Source: Odoribacter sp.
Lineage (GTDB): Bacteria; Bacteroidota; Bacteroidia; Bacteroidales; Marinifilaceae
Direction of reading: 5' to 3'
NCBI GenBank assembly: GCA_020024465.1
Contig: JAHHTT010000052.1
Location: 1 to 15,653, forward strand
DNA length: 15,653 nucleotides
The notes beneath the pieces were generated by a model. It did no database searches and had not been told where the DNA came from. It saw only the letters and a list, made by a program, of their open reading frames with translations. This document shows positions 15,620 to 15,653 of the stretch, piece after piece (positions within the stretch are counted from its first letter, which is position 1; each line of letters opens with the position of its first letter). The translations under genes and the position numbers were made by a program.

Positions 15620-15653
15620 TCTCTGCACAGAATGGCTACTTGCCAAATAAAAT

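Overview
The window looks like ordinary chromosome from a Bacteroidales bacterium (phylum Bacteroidota). Four things point there. Several genes are preceded by the Bacteroidota-type -7 element TAnnTTTG rather than a sigma70 -10 box. Starts lack strong Shine-Dalgarno sequences. Lipoprotein signals are common. The gene families are typical of the group: a lipoprotein-type OmpH/Skp, a carboxypeptidase-regulatory-like domain protein, a bactofilin, and a TolC-adaptor-RND-RND operon. Base composition is moderately AT-rich by eye. The genus cannot be fixed from the sequence alone.

Nine genes are on the minus strand and one, mpl, is on the plus strand. Reading left to right: a bactofilin (158-586); an OmpH/Skp-like lipoprotein with its own promoter and a clear intrinsic terminator (879-1505); a small exported protein with a carboxypeptidase-regulatory-like domain (1589-2254), downstream of and probably co-transcribed with a membrane glycosyltransferase-2-like protein (2321-3439); an unrecognised outer-membrane barrel-like protein (3594-4265), overlapped by the end of a calcineurin-like phosphoesterase lipoprotein (4246-5055); then, divergently, the murein-recycling ligase Mpl (5134-6528).

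The right 9 kb is one minus-strand efflux operon in the order TolC-like outer-membrane channel (15516-14035), lipoprotein periplasmic adaptor (14018-12933), RND permease 1 (12936-9871) and RND permease 2 (about 9881-6630). The genes are 16 bp apart or overlap by 4 and about 11 bp. Together they could form a complete tripartite pump spanning both membranes, with two different permeases that may form a mixed trimer or share one adaptor and channel. A perfect 11-bp tandem repeat lies upstream of the operon and is the best candidate regulator site. A 10-bp inverted repeat lies between the converging mpl and permease genes.

Most of the window therefore concerns the cell envelope: efflux, peptidoglycan recycling, outer-membrane protein chaperoning, envelope scaffolding and glycan transfer. 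I see no rRNA, tRNA, CRISPR, insertion sequence, phage or obvious transferred island. No gap exceeds 300 bases. The longest (587-878) holds a putative promoter/operator and a terminator. The first 157 bases hold only an AT-rich imperfect hairpin. I found no clearly new multi-gene system. The most interesting points are the degenerate glycosyltransferase, the paired RND permeases with non-AcrB-like proton-relay residues, the phosphoesterase/barrel gene pair and the tandem repeat before the pump operon.
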